A stretch of 64,000 bases of DNA, from NCBI GenBank assembly GCA_030248135.1, contig JASANC010005615.1, positions 1-64,000 on the forward strand, written 5' to 3'. Below the pieces are notes generated by a model. That model did no database searches. It was not told where the DNA came from and saw nothing but the letters and a program-made list of their open reading frames with translations. Shown here one piece after another: positions 35,077-47,379 of the stretch (within the stretch, counting starts at the first letter, position 1; each line of letters starts with the position of its first letter). The position numbers were made by a program, and so were the translations under genes. Origin of the DNA: Theristus sp. LFF4_11 (taxonomy: Eukaryota > Nematoda > Chromadorea > Monhysterida > Xyalidae).

Positions 35077-35541
35077 CTAACAAGTGTTTTCTTCAAGTTT
35101 TGATTTAAAGCGAAACCGCTCCGAAGAATAAATTATTTTAGGTCCAGTTTGATACGGCTTACGTTTGCTTTTAGCAGTAAAGTAAACGTTCCTATTCTGC
35201 TTGTAAACTAAAGTAAACAATCGTATAAAATTTCTCTGCGGGTTTGTTTGGGGATGAAACTTTTTTGTCGTGCGTGATGGGACATTATCAAATTGGGTAG
35301 TGAAGTGACGTTTAACTGTTGAAAAAAGTCGATAGCGCATAAATTTGTGTGAAAATTGTTTGGCTGCATTTGAATGTGACGACAAATTGATTTCGTTGAC
35401 ATGATGCAGCTGGTCGTGAACGTTTGAAGCTTCAATGGCGCAGCAAGAATGAAACTTCAGATGTGAAAGAACGCAAACGGCAATGAAACTAAGTTTCAGC
35501 GCAAAAAATGAAACGTGACTTTCTGCGAAGATCAGAAGCAT
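35077..35541 (-). CDS. Hypothetical 154-residue protein, single open frame
   Basis: An uninterrupted ATG-to-stop frame of 154 residues on the minus strand. The N terminus (MLLIFAESHVSFFALKLSFI) is hydrophobic and could be a signal segment. The C-terminal half is basic (KSKRKPYQTG, SSERFRFKSK). I do not recognise a family, and no flanking splice sites or relatives in the window support it. It lies beside a long repeat array and may be a chance frame. Confidence 0.22.
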   Translation of the reverse strand: MLLIFAESHVSFFALKLSFIAVCVLSHLKFHSCCAIEASNVHDQLHHVNEINLSSHSNAAKQFSHKFMRYRLFSTVKRHFTTQFDNVPSRTTKKFHPQTNPQRNFIRLFTLVYKQNRNVYFTAKSKRKPYQTGPKIIYSSERFRFKSKLEENTC

Positions 35542-35576
35542 TTGATAACAAAATTTATCATTGTTTTATTTATTTA

Positions 35577-37009
35577 CTAGCCTATTGACCCGAGCGTATG
35601 TGGCTTAATCAATGCCAAGCCTTTTTGGTGAAGTGGCATTGACTTAGAAAGAAAAAACAGTAACGTTTACTGAATAATAACCCTGAAGAAAATTTACCTT
35701 GTGCTGCCGTGAAGTCGCCTACAATACAATATTTTTTAATGTATTTAAATAAATAAAAAATGCGAAGTTTATGATTTTGCTATTTTTACCCGTTTACCCT
35801 AACCGAAGGCAAGCCTTTTTGTAAGTGAAGTAAAATTGAATAAAAAATATAAAAACTAACGTTTTTTTCATTTACCCGTTTTAAAAAGCTAATGCTTTTT
35901 TTACCCGTTTACCTAAGCCAAGCCTTTTTTGTAAAGTGAAAATGCGAAGTTTATGATTTTGCTATTTTTATCCGTTCACCCTAACCTAAGTCAAGCCTTT
36001 TTGTAAGTGAAGTAAAATTGAATAAAAAATATAAAAACTAACGTTTTTTTTCATTTACCCGTTTTAAAAAGCTAATGCTTTTTTACCCGTTTACCTAAGC
36101 CAAGCCTTTTTTTGTAAAGTGAAAATGCAAAGTTTATGATTTTGCTATTTTTACCCGTTCACCCTAACCTAAGTCAAGCCTTTTTGTAAGTTAAGTAAGA
36201 TTGAATAAAAAATATAAAAATTAACGTTTTTTTCATTAAAAAATACCCGTTTTAAAAAGCTAATGCTTCTTTTACCCGGTTACCCTAACATAAGCCAAGC
36301 CTTTTTTCTAAAGTGAAAATGAATAGAAGAAACAAAAAAGTGACGTTTATAATTTCGTTTTGCAGTCATTGCTTCTTTTTACCCGTTTACCCCAACATGA
36401 CCCAAACATTTTGCAAAGTGAAAATGAATGGTAAATACCATTTCGACCCAATTAAAAAACTAACTTTTTTCAGAGACGGTTTTGTTACATCTTTCGCAGT
36501 CGCTCGTCAAGTTTTGAGCAGCAACAATTGCCAGTTGCCCATCGTGCGTTACGTTGAAATTATCGCTCATAACCATGGAGTATCAATTTGAAAATGAAAC
36601 ATGGAGTATCAATTTCAATGAAATTTACTTGTTTTGAATCCAAAGTGCAACTTGCAATGCCGATGTCGATGTGCGTTTTGCAACCCGATTTTTAAAAACA
36701 AAAAAGTTCAAACTTTTTTCAAAGACGGTTTTGTTACATCTTTCCCAGTCGATCATCAAGTTTTGATCAGCCACGCTTCCATTTGCCTATGCTGCGCTGA
36801 ACTGTCTCTGTTGACCAAAGAGTATCATGATGACTCCAGCTATGAAGAGCGACGTTTTGAGAAAACAATCTCAACTGGCATTAATAAAAAAAATGGTTAA
36901 GGAAATTGAGATGGAGTTTTCTTAAATAGCAAAAATGGACGCCAATTCAAATTGCAAAAAAAGTGCCACGCACAGACAGACAGACACTTTGTAAATTTAA
37001 TAATATAGA
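35577..37009 (+). repeat. Satellite-bearing repeat element S, copy 1
   Basis: Head with ATTGACCCGAGCGTATGTGG, AATGCCAAGCC and CAGTAACGTTTACTG. The body is a tandem array of about 182-bp units, each containing TTACCCGTT(C/T)ACC, AAGCCTTTTT and GCGAAGTTTATGATTTTGCT. The tail has AGACGGTTTTGTTACATCTT, CACAGACAGACAGACA and TAAATTTAATAATATAG. Copy 2 begins immediately after it. No terminal inverted repeat and no gene; class unknown. The tail resembles the 3' ends of some non-LTR or Helitron-like repeats. Confidence 0.75.
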
Positions 37010-38590
37010 CTAGCCAATTGACCCGAGCGTATGTGGCTTAATCAATGCCAAGCCTTTTTGGTGAAGTAGCATTGAATTAAAAAGAAAAAAACAGTAACGT
37101 TTACTGAATAACCAATCTGAAGAAAATTTACTTTGTGCTGCCGTGAAGCCGCCTACAATACAATATTTTTTATTGTATTTAAATGAATAAAAAATGCGAA
37201 GTTTATGAGTTTGTTATTTTTACCCATTCACCCTAACCTAAGGCAAGCCTTTTTGTATGTGAAGTAAGATTGAATAAAAAACATAAAAATTAACGTTTTT
37301 TAATTACCCGTTTAAAAAAGCTAATGCTTCATTTACCCGTTTACCTTAGCCAAGCCTTTTTTGTAAAGTGAAAATGCGAAGTTTATGATTTTGCTATTTT
37401 TACCCGTTCACCCTGACCGTCAAGCCTTTTTGTAAGTTAAGTAAGATTGAATAAAAAATTTAAAAATTAACGTTTTATTCAATTACCCGTTTTAAAAAGC
37501 TTATGCTTCTTTTGCCCGGTTAGCCTAACATAAGCCAAGCCTTTTTTGTAAAGTGAAAATGAATAGAAGAAACAAAAACAGTGACGTTTTTAATTTATTT
37601 TTGCAGTCATTGCTTCTTTTACCCGTTTACCCTAACATAAGCCAAGCATCTTTTGTAATGTGAAAATGCGAAGTTTATGATTTTGCAATTTTTACCCGTT
37701 CACCGTAACCTAAGTCAAGCCTTTTTGTAAATGAAGTAAAATTGAATAAAAAATATAAAAATTAACGGTTTTTTCAATTACCCGTTTTAATAAGATAATG
37801 CTTCTTTTACCCGTTCACCCTAACCTAAGTCAAGCCTTTTTGCAAATGAAGTAAAATTGAATAAAAAATATAAAAATTAACGGTTTTTTCAATTACCCGT
37901 TTTAAAAAGCTAATGCTTCTTTAACCCGTTTACCCTAACGTAAGCCAAGCATCTTTTATAAAGCGAAAATGCGAGGTTTATGATTTTGCTATTTTTACCC
38001 GTTCACCGTAACCTAAGTCAAGCCTTTTTGTAAGTGAAGTAAAATTGAATAAAAATATAAAAATTAACGGTTTTTTTAATTACCCGTTTTAAAAAGCTAA
38101 TGCTTTTTTACCCGTTTACCTAAGCCAAGCCTTTTTTGTAAAGTGAAAATGAATAGAAGAAACAAAAAAGTGACGTTTTTAAGTTTCGTTTTGCAGTCAT
38201 TGCTTCTTTTTACCCGTTTACCCTAACATAACCCAAGCCTTTTGCAAAGTGAAAATGAATGGTAAATACCATTGCGACCCAATTGAAAATATCTTACTTT
38301 TTTCAAAGACGGTTTTGTCACATCTTTCGCAGTCGCTCGTCAAGTTTTGAGCAGCAACAATTGCTATTTGCCAACTGTAGCCATAACCGTAGAGTATCAA
38401 CTTGAAAAGAGTATCATGATGACTTTCAGCTATGAAGAGCGGCGTTTTGATTAAACAATTTGAAGTGATATTAAAAATAGATAAAGATTGAGATTGAGAT
38501 TGAGATGAAGCTTTCTTAAATAGCAAAAATGGGCGCCAATTCAAAAGTGTGACGGACAGACAGACAAATTGTAAATTTAGTAGTAATAGA
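37010..38590 (+). repeat. Satellite-bearing repeat element S, copy 2
   Basis: A head-to-tail repeat of the preceding 1.43 kb: same head (ATTGACCCGAGCGTATGTGG), a longer array of the 182-bp units and the same tail ending GACAGACAGACAAATTGTAA. The difference in length comes from unit number. The frame at 38218-38544 lies in this repeat and is not a gene. Confidence 0.75.
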
Positions 38591-39356
38591 TTACGTGAAG
38601 CGGACCCAAGTGAATATTCCAGTTTCTGGCGACAAAACGCAAAAACAGTCGGTCAGATGAACTCACTGGTTTCCAGCTGGCCGGGCCTGTCTTTGTCAAA
38701 CTGAACCGGTTTTTTGCAGTTTTGAACGTAAGACACACCGCTTGGCAACACCGCAAAAAACCAAGAGTCACATAGCTGGTCGATAGCTCGAATTGGTTGC
38801 AAAAAGAGGCTCCACAGCCAAACACCGTCCGCGCCACACGGGATTTGGTTTGTTCGTTTGTGTGTTTTCGAGTTTCGCAACTTTTATTTTCACGTGCTCT
38901 TTCGCGAATGTTTCCCTTGGAAGCTCTAAAAAAGCTACATATAGATGCTGGAAGCCAAGAAGCCGTAAGCTCTGGGTCTGGACGCTGGGCTGCATTCCAC
39001 AATTTTTTCACGTGCACCATTTCGCTGCTGCTACAACCAAACATTCCATCATAGCTACCGCTGCCGTGTCTTTGGCACTCTTTTGGGTGAACTCATGCAG
39101 CAATTCGCAATTGCAACATGTTGTCTGTCAGTATGGCCTATTTTTATGAACGTGTCCCACTGAAATGACGTCATGAGCCGACAAACATGCGCTTGCCGTT
39201 CACAGCAAACCAGAATTTCCGTTTAGCCGATTTCTTCCCGTAAACAAATGGTGAATGTCGAGTCAGTCACACCAAACTGACATTTTAGTGCCTGTTTTTT
39301 GGAAAAGGGGGGTTTTTTAAAAAAAAAACGGTCTTTTTTGGCCGGGCACTTTTTTT
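38591..39356. other. Interval with an orphan, exon-like open frame
   Basis: On the minus strand at 38668-38850 an open frame reads CGADGVWLWSLFLQPIRAID and SWFFAVLPSGVSYVQNC. It ends at a good donor (GTGAGT, 38661-38666). Two other frames are also open over the same bases and no partner exon was found, so it is not called as a gene. Confidence 0.25.
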
Positions 39357-40384
39357 ATCTAAAAATGCGGGAGACGCATATAAAAGGAGGAATATGGCCT
39401 TGTGTAAGCAGTGAAAGACTTGGCTCGACAACGCTTTTCAAGTCTCTAATGTGGTACACACGGATACAAGTACATAAGAGCCATATTTTTGCGCCGTTTA
39501 TTTATGATTTCGGTTGCACATGGCAACCCTCGTACTTTGTATTGTAGACAAATGAAACTTTGACATTTGCGGATTTCGGGCAGTTAGCGACCACTAAAAC
39601 TACTAAAATAACAATCAGACTTTAGCTCGCTGACACTGGTTTGTCCAGGACAAATTGTACCGCAGAAGCATTGCGGAACGCAAGGTCTCCTGTGGCAAAG
39701 GCAATGACTCACGGGACAGACGGTTTATCCTGCCACACTAGTTGAAGTTGACACCGGTAAAAAAGGTGAAAATCAATGGAAGACAACTCCTTTTTGTCAC
39801 TGGTGCTGGTGTGTACACAGCGGTGCGTACGTTAACAACAACGAAAAAGCTACATGCAACAATGTTTTGCAATCTCTGATTTTTCTGTTTTTGCACAGAA
39901 TTTACAGAATTTCGCACATGGCGTGATTTTAGATTAAATCGAAGAGGACAATTATAAAATAACTTCAAAGTTTTACGCTTTTCAGCAAAACGAAAACGAA
40001 AACGAAAGTTTCGGATTCGCTGCCCTCCGGGGATATAGCGACCGCAGGCCACCGAAACCGAAATTGGGCTAAGATCACTGGTGCCCCCCAAGACAGAGCG
40101 GGGCTTAGAGGCTGTCCCCCTCACGTGGCGAGGATATTGGTTCCACAGGATGGTGAGCCGTCCATTCCCCAATCCCACCGCAGTTTGGTACCTTCGGGTT
40201 TCCGGAATCGGTGGGGGGCGTGCTTAAAAACAAACAAACAAACGCGGCGCAAAAATATGACTCTTATGTACTTGTATCCGTGTGTACCACATTAGAGACT
40301 TGAAAAGCGTTGTCGAGCCAAGTCTTTCACTGCTTACACAAGGCCATATTCCTCCTTTTATATGCGTCTCCCGCATTTTTAGAT
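39357..40384. mobile_element. Inverted-repeat element with 140-bp near-identical arms
   Basis: Arms at 39357-39496 and 40245-40384 are exact inverse copies apart from one base seen (they share AAAAATGCGGGAGACGCATA and GACTTGGCTCGACAACGC). They enclose about 750 bp. The spacer has a GC-rich stretch at 40020-40215 with a minus-strand frame (GLGNGRLTILWNQYPRHVRG) that I cannot assign. Near identity of the arms implies recent origin or gene conversion. Confidence 0.75.
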
Positions 40385-40439
40385 AATATTCTGACTTTTA
40401 CATAAGCCCCGAAGGTCGGACCAAAATCACAGTTCGACT

Positions 40440-41800
40440 CAGGTTTTTCATTTTTCGTTTTTTAGGCCGATTTCGCATATGCTATTTCTACCGCCGATTC
40501 GCCCAAAATCGTCACGATTCAGTACCTAGAATTGCTCACGCAAGAAAACTGACCCAAAAGACGTGATTGGCGCAATGAATTACCATGGAAAACACCGTTT
40601 TCTTGTTTTTCATTTCTGGACCGTTTTCGCCGATTTCCACGGCCGATTCGCCCGAAATCGTCACAATTCGGTATCTAGAGTTGCTCACATAAGAAAACTA
40701 ACCCAGAATCCGTGATCAGCGCATTGAATTACTATGGAAAACACCGTTTTTTTTGTTTTTCATTTCTGAACCGATTTCGCCAATTTCCACGGCCGATTCG
40801 CCCGAAATCGTCACAATTCAGTATCTAGAGTTGCTCACGCAAGAAAACTAACCCAGAATCCGTGATCAGCGCATTGAATTACCATGGAAAACACAGTTTT
40901 CTTGTTTTTCATTTCTGGTCCGATTTCGCCATTTTCCACGGCCGATTCGCTTGAAATCGTTAAGATTCAGTACCTAGAATTGTTCACAAAAAAATTAACC
41001 CAAAATCCGTGATCAGCGCATTGAATTACCCTGGAAAATCCCCTTTTCTTGTTTTTCGTTTATGGACCGATTTCGCCAATTTCCACGGCCGATTCGCCCG
41101 AAATCGTCGCGATTCAGCATCTAGAGTTGCTCACGTAAGAAAACTAACCAAAATCTGTGATCAGCGCATTGAATTACCCTGGAAAACACCCTTTTCTTGT
41201 TTTTCGTTTCTGGACCGTTTTCGCCGATTTCCACGGCCGATTCGCCCGAAATCGTCACGATTCAGCATCTAGAGTTGCTCACATAAAAAAACTAACCCAA
41301 AATCCGTGATCAGCGCATTGAATTACCCTGGAAAATACCCTTTTCTTGTTTTTCGTTTCTGGACCGATTTCGCCAATTTCCACGGCCGATTCGCCCGAAA
41401 TCGTCACGATTCAGCATCTAGAGTTGCTCACATAAAAATACTAACCCAAAATTCGTGATCAGCGCATTGAATTACCCTAGAAAACACCCTTTTCTTGTTT
41501 TTCGTTTCTGGACCGATTTCGCCAATTTCCACGGCCGATTCGCCCGAAATCGTCACGATTCAGCATCTAGAGTTGCTCACGTAAGAAAACTAACCCAAAA
41601 TTCGTGATCAGCGCATTGAATTACCCTGGAAAACACCCTTTTCTTTTTTTTCGTTTCTGGACCGATTTCGCCAATTACCACGGCCGATTCGCCCGAAATC
41701 GTCACGATTCAGCATCTAGAGTTGCTCACGTAAGAAAACTAACCCAAAATCCGTGATTAGCGCATTGAATTCCCACGGACTAGACGTTTTTCCTGTTATT
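40440..41800 (+). repeat. About 149-bp tandem satellite, nine copies
   Basis: The motif CACGGCCGATTCG starts at about 40638, 40788, 40937, 41084, 41232, 41381, 41530 and 41679, a spacing of 147-150 bp, with a first degenerate unit near 40490. Each unit has CGAAATCGTCAC, CATCTAGAGTTGCTCAC, TGATCAGCGCATTGAATTAC and CTTTTCTTG. The open frame at 41009-41272 is just this repeat. Confidence 0.9.
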
Positions 41801-41899
41801 TTTCGTTGCTCAGACAAAATTTGTAAGAGTGAAAAACTGATATCCAGTCAAAATGCGAACTTTCAAAAAATGCACAATTTTCACCTAAAAAAGTGCCCG

Positions 41900-42180
41900 G
41901 GCAAAAAAATAAACTAATTTTTCAAAATCTACGGATGAAATTACCCCAGGAAACATTTTTGTTCAACTGTGAAAGTGTCCCAGCTAAAAATTGAAAGAGC
42001 GAACACTTAAAACCAGGTGAAAACCCTGCGAACTTTTAAAAATACCCAATTTTTACCCAAAAAACAAGGTCGGGGCAAAAAATTAACCCAAAGAGCAAAA
42101 TCTACGGATGAAATTACCCCAGGAAACATTTTTGTTCGACTGTGAAAGTGTCGCAGGTAAAAATTGAAAGGGCGAACACA
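41900..42180 (+). repeat. About 173-bp tandem duplicate following the satellite
   Basis: AATCTACGGATGAAATTACC occurs near 41926 and again near 42099, followed both times by CCAGGAAACATTTTTGTTC and TGAAAGTGTC. It is a second, unrelated tandem unit attached to the end of the 149-bp array. Confidence 0.7.
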
Positions 42181-43525
42181 TGTTGATTACATACCTGAAA
42201 AAAAAAATACCAAGAAAAATAAGTAACACTGTTTTCAGAATAGGTTTTTCGTGTCTACAGCGTATGAAAAGTCGTCCGATGAAAATTTTTTCGCGGCTCA
42301 GAACACAACTTTGGGTGTTCGTTTCGTGTGCACAGAGCCAAGTTTGTAACTTATACTATGCTCGCTGGAGGCAGCGAGCAAATTTGAAAAAAGCGCGCTG
42401 GGGTATAACGGCTCATATTATGCGTGATGCGCTCTCCGCTCGCTGCGCTCGCTCGCGCATCCGCATGATAAACACATGGTGATGCAAAGTCAATCGGCGT
42501 CTTTTTATTCGAACAATCTTTTCATTAAAAAGGGGTTTTTAAAGTTTTCGTCAGAGGAAAGTTAGCTGTTCTATCAAACCAATGATATGTGATATATCGG
42601 CTCCCCCCAATGACGTGCAAATAACAGTTTCAATGTTTTTCCGTTTAACCTATTCTGGAGCATTGACATTGACATGAATGCCAGAAAAAAGTAAGCTTTC
42701 CGTCTATTCTTAGCTGCAGAAAAACAGTTTTTCTTATTTTTATGGCGCGCCGAGCGTGTGCGTAACTGCAAGCTTGGCGTTTTATTTTTATCTGGGACAG
42801 CATCAATAAAATGTTTTGCTTGTCTGCTGCGCAAATATATCCACCACACCACGTTTTTTTTGAAATCGGCATTATTTTTTCTTGTTTCTTGCAAGCTTCG
42901 CTCATGTTTGTGATTCTAATAATCCATTGAAAATCTGTTTTTCCATAACACAATCATTTTGTCCACAGGGTGCTGATTGGCTGTATTGGATTGTCTGGAC
43001 TACTTTTGAACTGTTTACCTTTGATTGCTTCGCCAGATTCCGCTGTGTCAGCCATTATTATTACTCATACTTTTTTCAAAGCCCGCTACAAAAACAGGAA
43101 ACACTCTGTAAACCACAACTTCTCAACCTTTCTTTGCTATGTATGATACATGCCGGATTTTCGAAAATTTGCCAGAACCATGTCGCAAGGTCAATTGACT
43201 CAGTTGGAAATCTATTATACAATGACTGATGAGTTTCCCAGAAAATTTTTTTAAACGTGTGCCATGCCATATGCCCAAAAAAGTTCTCGAAACTGTTCAG
43301 ATCTCACAGAACAGCTGTTCCACGTTTATCGGTGGACTCTTGCTTTCAAAAAAATGCGCCACCAAACCAGTTGTGCGCACGCATCTTCTTGTTTCAGCGC
43401 CCATCAAAAACTACCAATTTATAAAAAGGCCAAAAAGTGTCACATCCGTCCAAAGTGCGCTAAGCACGAACCAGAAATTTTCCAGTTTATCCGCTCTTTC
43501 CGGTGTGGCAACTTTTTTGCAGTGC
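42181..43525. other. Noncoding interval
   Basis: No supported exon. It contains a GC-rich palindromic patch (CGCTCGCTGCGCTCGCTCGC near 42435) and AT-rich text. Frames of about 100 residues occur in several phases with no family resemblance. Confidence 0.4.
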
Positions 43526-43690
43526 GTACGGAATGGCCGAGTAAACATGGCAGTTTTTTCAGGGTGCAAGGAGCGCGCGAAAATTAAGCGAAAGAAAAAA
43601 GTCATTCAGAAACCCAATTGTGTGTCAAATGTGAGGTTTTTTTAAAACTAATTGATTCTTCGCGATTGGGAATTATCTTGGCATTCTTGA
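43526..43690 (-). mobile_element. Family M MITE fragment, inverted
   Basis: Begins GTACGGAATGGCCGAGTAAA and reads back through GGAGCGCGCGAA and TCAGAAACCCAATTGTGTGTC, the reverse of family M. The far terminus has decayed. It lies about 140 bp before the phosphatase start codon. Confidence 0.7.
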
Positions 43691-43826
43691 AATTTATTGG
43701 AATATCTTGGCATCTTGGATTTATGCGTCTTATGCACAGTTTCAGCCGCACTCAAAGGCGTATTCTCCTTAATTCATTCCAAGTGTCGGCGTTCCAGCGG
43801 GCGCACCCCTTCAAATACGCCAGAAA

Positions 43827-46138
43827 ATGCCGAGCTTTCGCGTTAACCTGCAGTGGGCCTCGATAAGCGAGGTTATTCCGAATCTGTTCATTTCCGGCGT
43901 TACCGCTCTGAAGCCAGCCGAACTGAGAGCGCTGAATGTTCGCCTGATCATCAACGCCACGTCCGAAGTGCCGAACATGCGAATGCAGGTACGGTCATAG
44001 TTTGGACACCGTGCACTTTGTTGTGTGCACAGTCACCAACCATTCATACACCACGTATACATGCGATATTAAAGAAGCGCGCATGGCAGCACCGGTGTGC
44101 GTGCCTGTGTGTTTGTTTGTGACTGTGCAACATTACTGTGTTAGAGGGATTATCTTCAGTAGTCCAGCCAGGATTATGAAAGTCTCTTAACTTTATTCAA
44201 CGCGCAGGCTGAGCAAAATAATTCCACAAAAAGTTCAATATGCATATTTTGTTTTGCTTCATCAGACCAGTGCTCTGAGTTCTCCGACCATCTCTTCTCA
44301 CTTCTCAGCTATCCGCAACAAACACACTGGCGCAGTTGAAAATTGCAGTATGCGCATGCCAGGGTGTTTGTTTGTGGCGGTGTGCGAAGGAGCATAAATG
44401 AAATCAAAGTCAATGATGTTTTGCCAGTTCCAAATTATTATCTTTTTGTGAACATCGTGAACTTTCAGGATGTTGAGCGTGTGAAACTTTGGGTGGATGA
44501 CGTTGAAGACGCTGACATAATGCAGCACTTTGATCTGGTCTTGCCGCACATTCACACCGCGTTGCAGGTACACAATTGTTGTTGCTGTTGTTTTCCATGG
44601 TTTTCGAGGTTTTGAACAAATACTTAGTACGTCAATTACACTGTATTGCTGAGAAAATATTGCTACTGAACTTGCTACTGAGTCTGCTACTAGACAAAAT
44701 TTTGCGCCGTTATACCAGGGGAAGTTTCCACACTGGGTACATATAACACGCGTAGTTAATAAAACACTTTCAACTCTGGAAAAATAGTGGTAAAGAAACA
44801 ACATTTTCGCTGTAAAAACAGCAGGAGCACTCGATGCACCATTACGGCTTTAGACAACATTTAAACAGAGATTCGCCTAAACTGAAAGTTTTAGCTGCGG
44901 CGTAATATTAAAAAAATGAAAAACGATTCGAACAAAATACTGCAAAAACTTCGTTAATATTAAAAACTAAAAATAAAAATACAAAATAATAAAACAGGAT
45001 GACTGTCGTGTGTTGGTGCACTGTGTCGCCGGCGTCAGCCGCTCGGCCACAATCTGCCTCGCCTACTTGACCCGCTACCACTGTAAAACATTACGCGACG
45101 CCTATTGGCTGATGTGCACGCAGCGGCCGATGGTGCGACCGAATCTCGGCTTCTGGCGTCAGCTGATCGCGTACGAACAATTGGCGACCGGGAAGCCGTC
45201 GAGTGTCAGACTCGTCTGGACGACAACGCCGCATCCGCAGAACAGTCAGCAGTGCTCGAATAAAGAGCGGTCATCGACATCATCAACTACATCAACCACC
45301 ACAGAACATCAGGACAATGATGATGATGATGACATCGAGTCACATCAACACCATCAGCAGCACGATTGTGCGCTGTTGCCGGACGTTTATCTGCCAGCCG
45401 CTCTGCAACGACGAGACTCGGTCAGTTCTCGGCTGAGAAAGTTCGGTTTTTTTTGTTTTGTTCGTATAAAAACTGCTGTTCGCATAAAAAACGGCATGCT
45501 TTTGTGTCTCTTGAGAGCAGTTTGTAAACAAAATTCTTGGGCGTGGCCCGCAAATATTTTCAAAACAGTTTTTGGTTATCTGAAATTTTGGAACGGTCCC
45601 GGATAACAATGACTCATCTGGTGCTTGAAAGAGATAGAAAATCGCTGTTTTGCGACATGCAGACCACCCGGGTCGGGGTGTGCAGATTGGTTGTATATTT
45701 TTGAATATGATGCACTTATTGGTCGCATATCAACAACAATGATGCAGCCAATCAGTGTAATGAAATAACACATTCAAACTGCGTATTATTCAAAGATTTG
45801 AATCGTACATGCCGACTGGCTGGTAGGTGGTAACACCAATCAGCGAGCTCAGTTTGAAAGCCCCAATATATGAGTTAAAAATTTGTACATGTATTTGCCT
45901 TTTCACGGTGCAGATTTTCAAACCCAAACAATCCAGATACAATGCTGTGCTGTCCAATTTTCAGGGTTCACCCAGTCCGGAAGACCATCAAAAGGAGAAC
46001 GGCACCACCCTGCCGTACGTTCTCGAGGGTCGTGAGCGGCAGTTATCCGGACAGAAGGCGAAATTTGTGCCGATTTTAGCGCCGCTGCCCGAGACGCATG
46101 CCGACTCGCAAACGGACATGAATGCTGCTGCGTCATGA
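43827..46138 (+). CDS. Atypical dual-specificity protein phosphatase
   Basis: Four exons, all phase 0: 43827-43988, 44469-44567, 44998-45420 and 45914-46138, giving 302 residues. The catalytic fold spans residues 8 to about 160: SEVIPNLFISGVTALKPAEL, then LIINATSEVPN. WVDDVEDADIMQHFD carries the likely general-acid Asp. The P-loop is VHCVAGVSRSATICLAYL, with the catalytic Cys and Arg in HCxxGxSRS. The TLRDAYWLMCTQRPMVRPN helix follows. The tail is Ser/Thr/Asp/His-rich and low complexity. There is no MAPK-docking rhodanese domain, so it belongs with the small atypical DUSPs (DUSP14/18/21-like). These remove phosphate from Tyr and Ser/Thr. The exact orthologue is unclear. Confidence 0.88.
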
Positions 46139-46866
46139 TGAAATTCTGAGCACTTGCGTGCACATGTATGGGCCACTTTGAGAAAAAAAGAAGTTTAAAG
46201 AAATGTTTCACAATGATACAATCTTATGGGTAGATTCTATATTTTGATCTAAAAGACTCTGCTCTCATTCAATGCTTATTAAGTTTTGTGGTTCAGAATT
46301 GATTGTTTTCGTCGGCTAAAATACGGCTAAAGCTGAAACCTTGATGGCTGAACTTTAAAAAAATTGATAAGATATATTGATGGTTCAGTTAAGCCAGCTA
46401 TACAGAAGTGATACCTATTTTCTAGTATCTATCAGTCTTTGGTTCTGTCTGATAAACAAACTATTGAATGCACCCTTTTCTCGATTCCTTTTTTAACTCT
46501 GTTTACGATTTCCCTGAAAATGCATATTCCTGTTGTTTTTCCATTGAAAATAAAGACTTTTTGTTATATGTGTTCAAAATGTTCAAACTTGTAGGTTTTA
46601 GTGCAGTAGCTTTCGGTCAACTGACAAGACTTAAGACAAATTTTGCTTGAAAACATTCGTAGTCAGTCCAGTCATATTGCACTGTGATGAGCAATTCGGT
46701 GATTATTTTCGTGTGAAAATTGCAATGCAGCAGTGTCTGTTCAATGTTCATCTTCTGAATTCATTGATTCTGAATTGTCACGTTTGTAAATTTTGAGTGA
46801 TCTTGTTTTCGGAGCGAAAGTTTGTTTTTTTGGAACTACTTTATTTTGGTTTCTTAGTTATCCTGA

Positions 46867-46962
46867 AGCGGCATTCATGAAGCAGCACTTGGTGACGCAT
46901 AACTGCATCGTATGATTCAACACAGCTACGCGTCACTAAACACGGCTTCATGAATTCGCACA
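46867..46962. mobile_element. MITE family Q, copy 2
   Basis: AGCGGCATTCATGAAGCAGC at the left and GGCTTCATGAATTCGC at the right are inverse ends of the same family as 24557-24659. The centre again has AACACAGCTACGCGTCACTAAA. Confidence 0.7.
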
Positions 46963-47379
46963 GGTTTAAAGTCAGTGCAAATTTGAGTGTGTGCAAAACC
47001 GGTGTTCGATTATTTTGAGCACTTTTTTCGGTTTGTGATCGATTTGGATTCTTGATACAGACATACCGGTACTGTTCTTCGTTGATACTGTAATTTATTT
47101 ATTTTTTGTTCTCGTTTTATGTGCGGATGTCGATTGTCTTGGCAGTTGATCTGAGCCCTATTGAGGAAGAAATAAAAGCCTTTTTTTAAATTATAATGTC
47201 ACGCTGGTTACATTTTTCAAACAAAAAGCAATTGATTCGATCTGATTTTTTTCTCAAAACGCAAAGAAAATAAAACCACAAGAACACTTGACCATGTGGC
47301 AAATCAGGACCATCAAAAATGAAAAATAACAGTGTTTGAATTGGCTTGACGTAAAAACGTTTCTGTAGGGCTCGTGTAC

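Noticed and set aside
35077..35541. FGF-like or other secreted growth factor assignment for the 154-residue frame
   Set aside because: A faint resemblance in the basic C terminus is not enough; no conserved core is visible, so it is listed only as hypothetical.
35577..38590. Possible CRISPR-like repeat array
   Set aside because: Units are about 182 bp and tandem without unique spacers, in a eukaryotic genome.
40020..40215. rRNA or LINE 5' coding fragment in the GC-rich spacer
   Set aside because: The sequence looked conserved-like, but I could match it neither to rRNA nor to a known retrotransposon domain, so no call is made.
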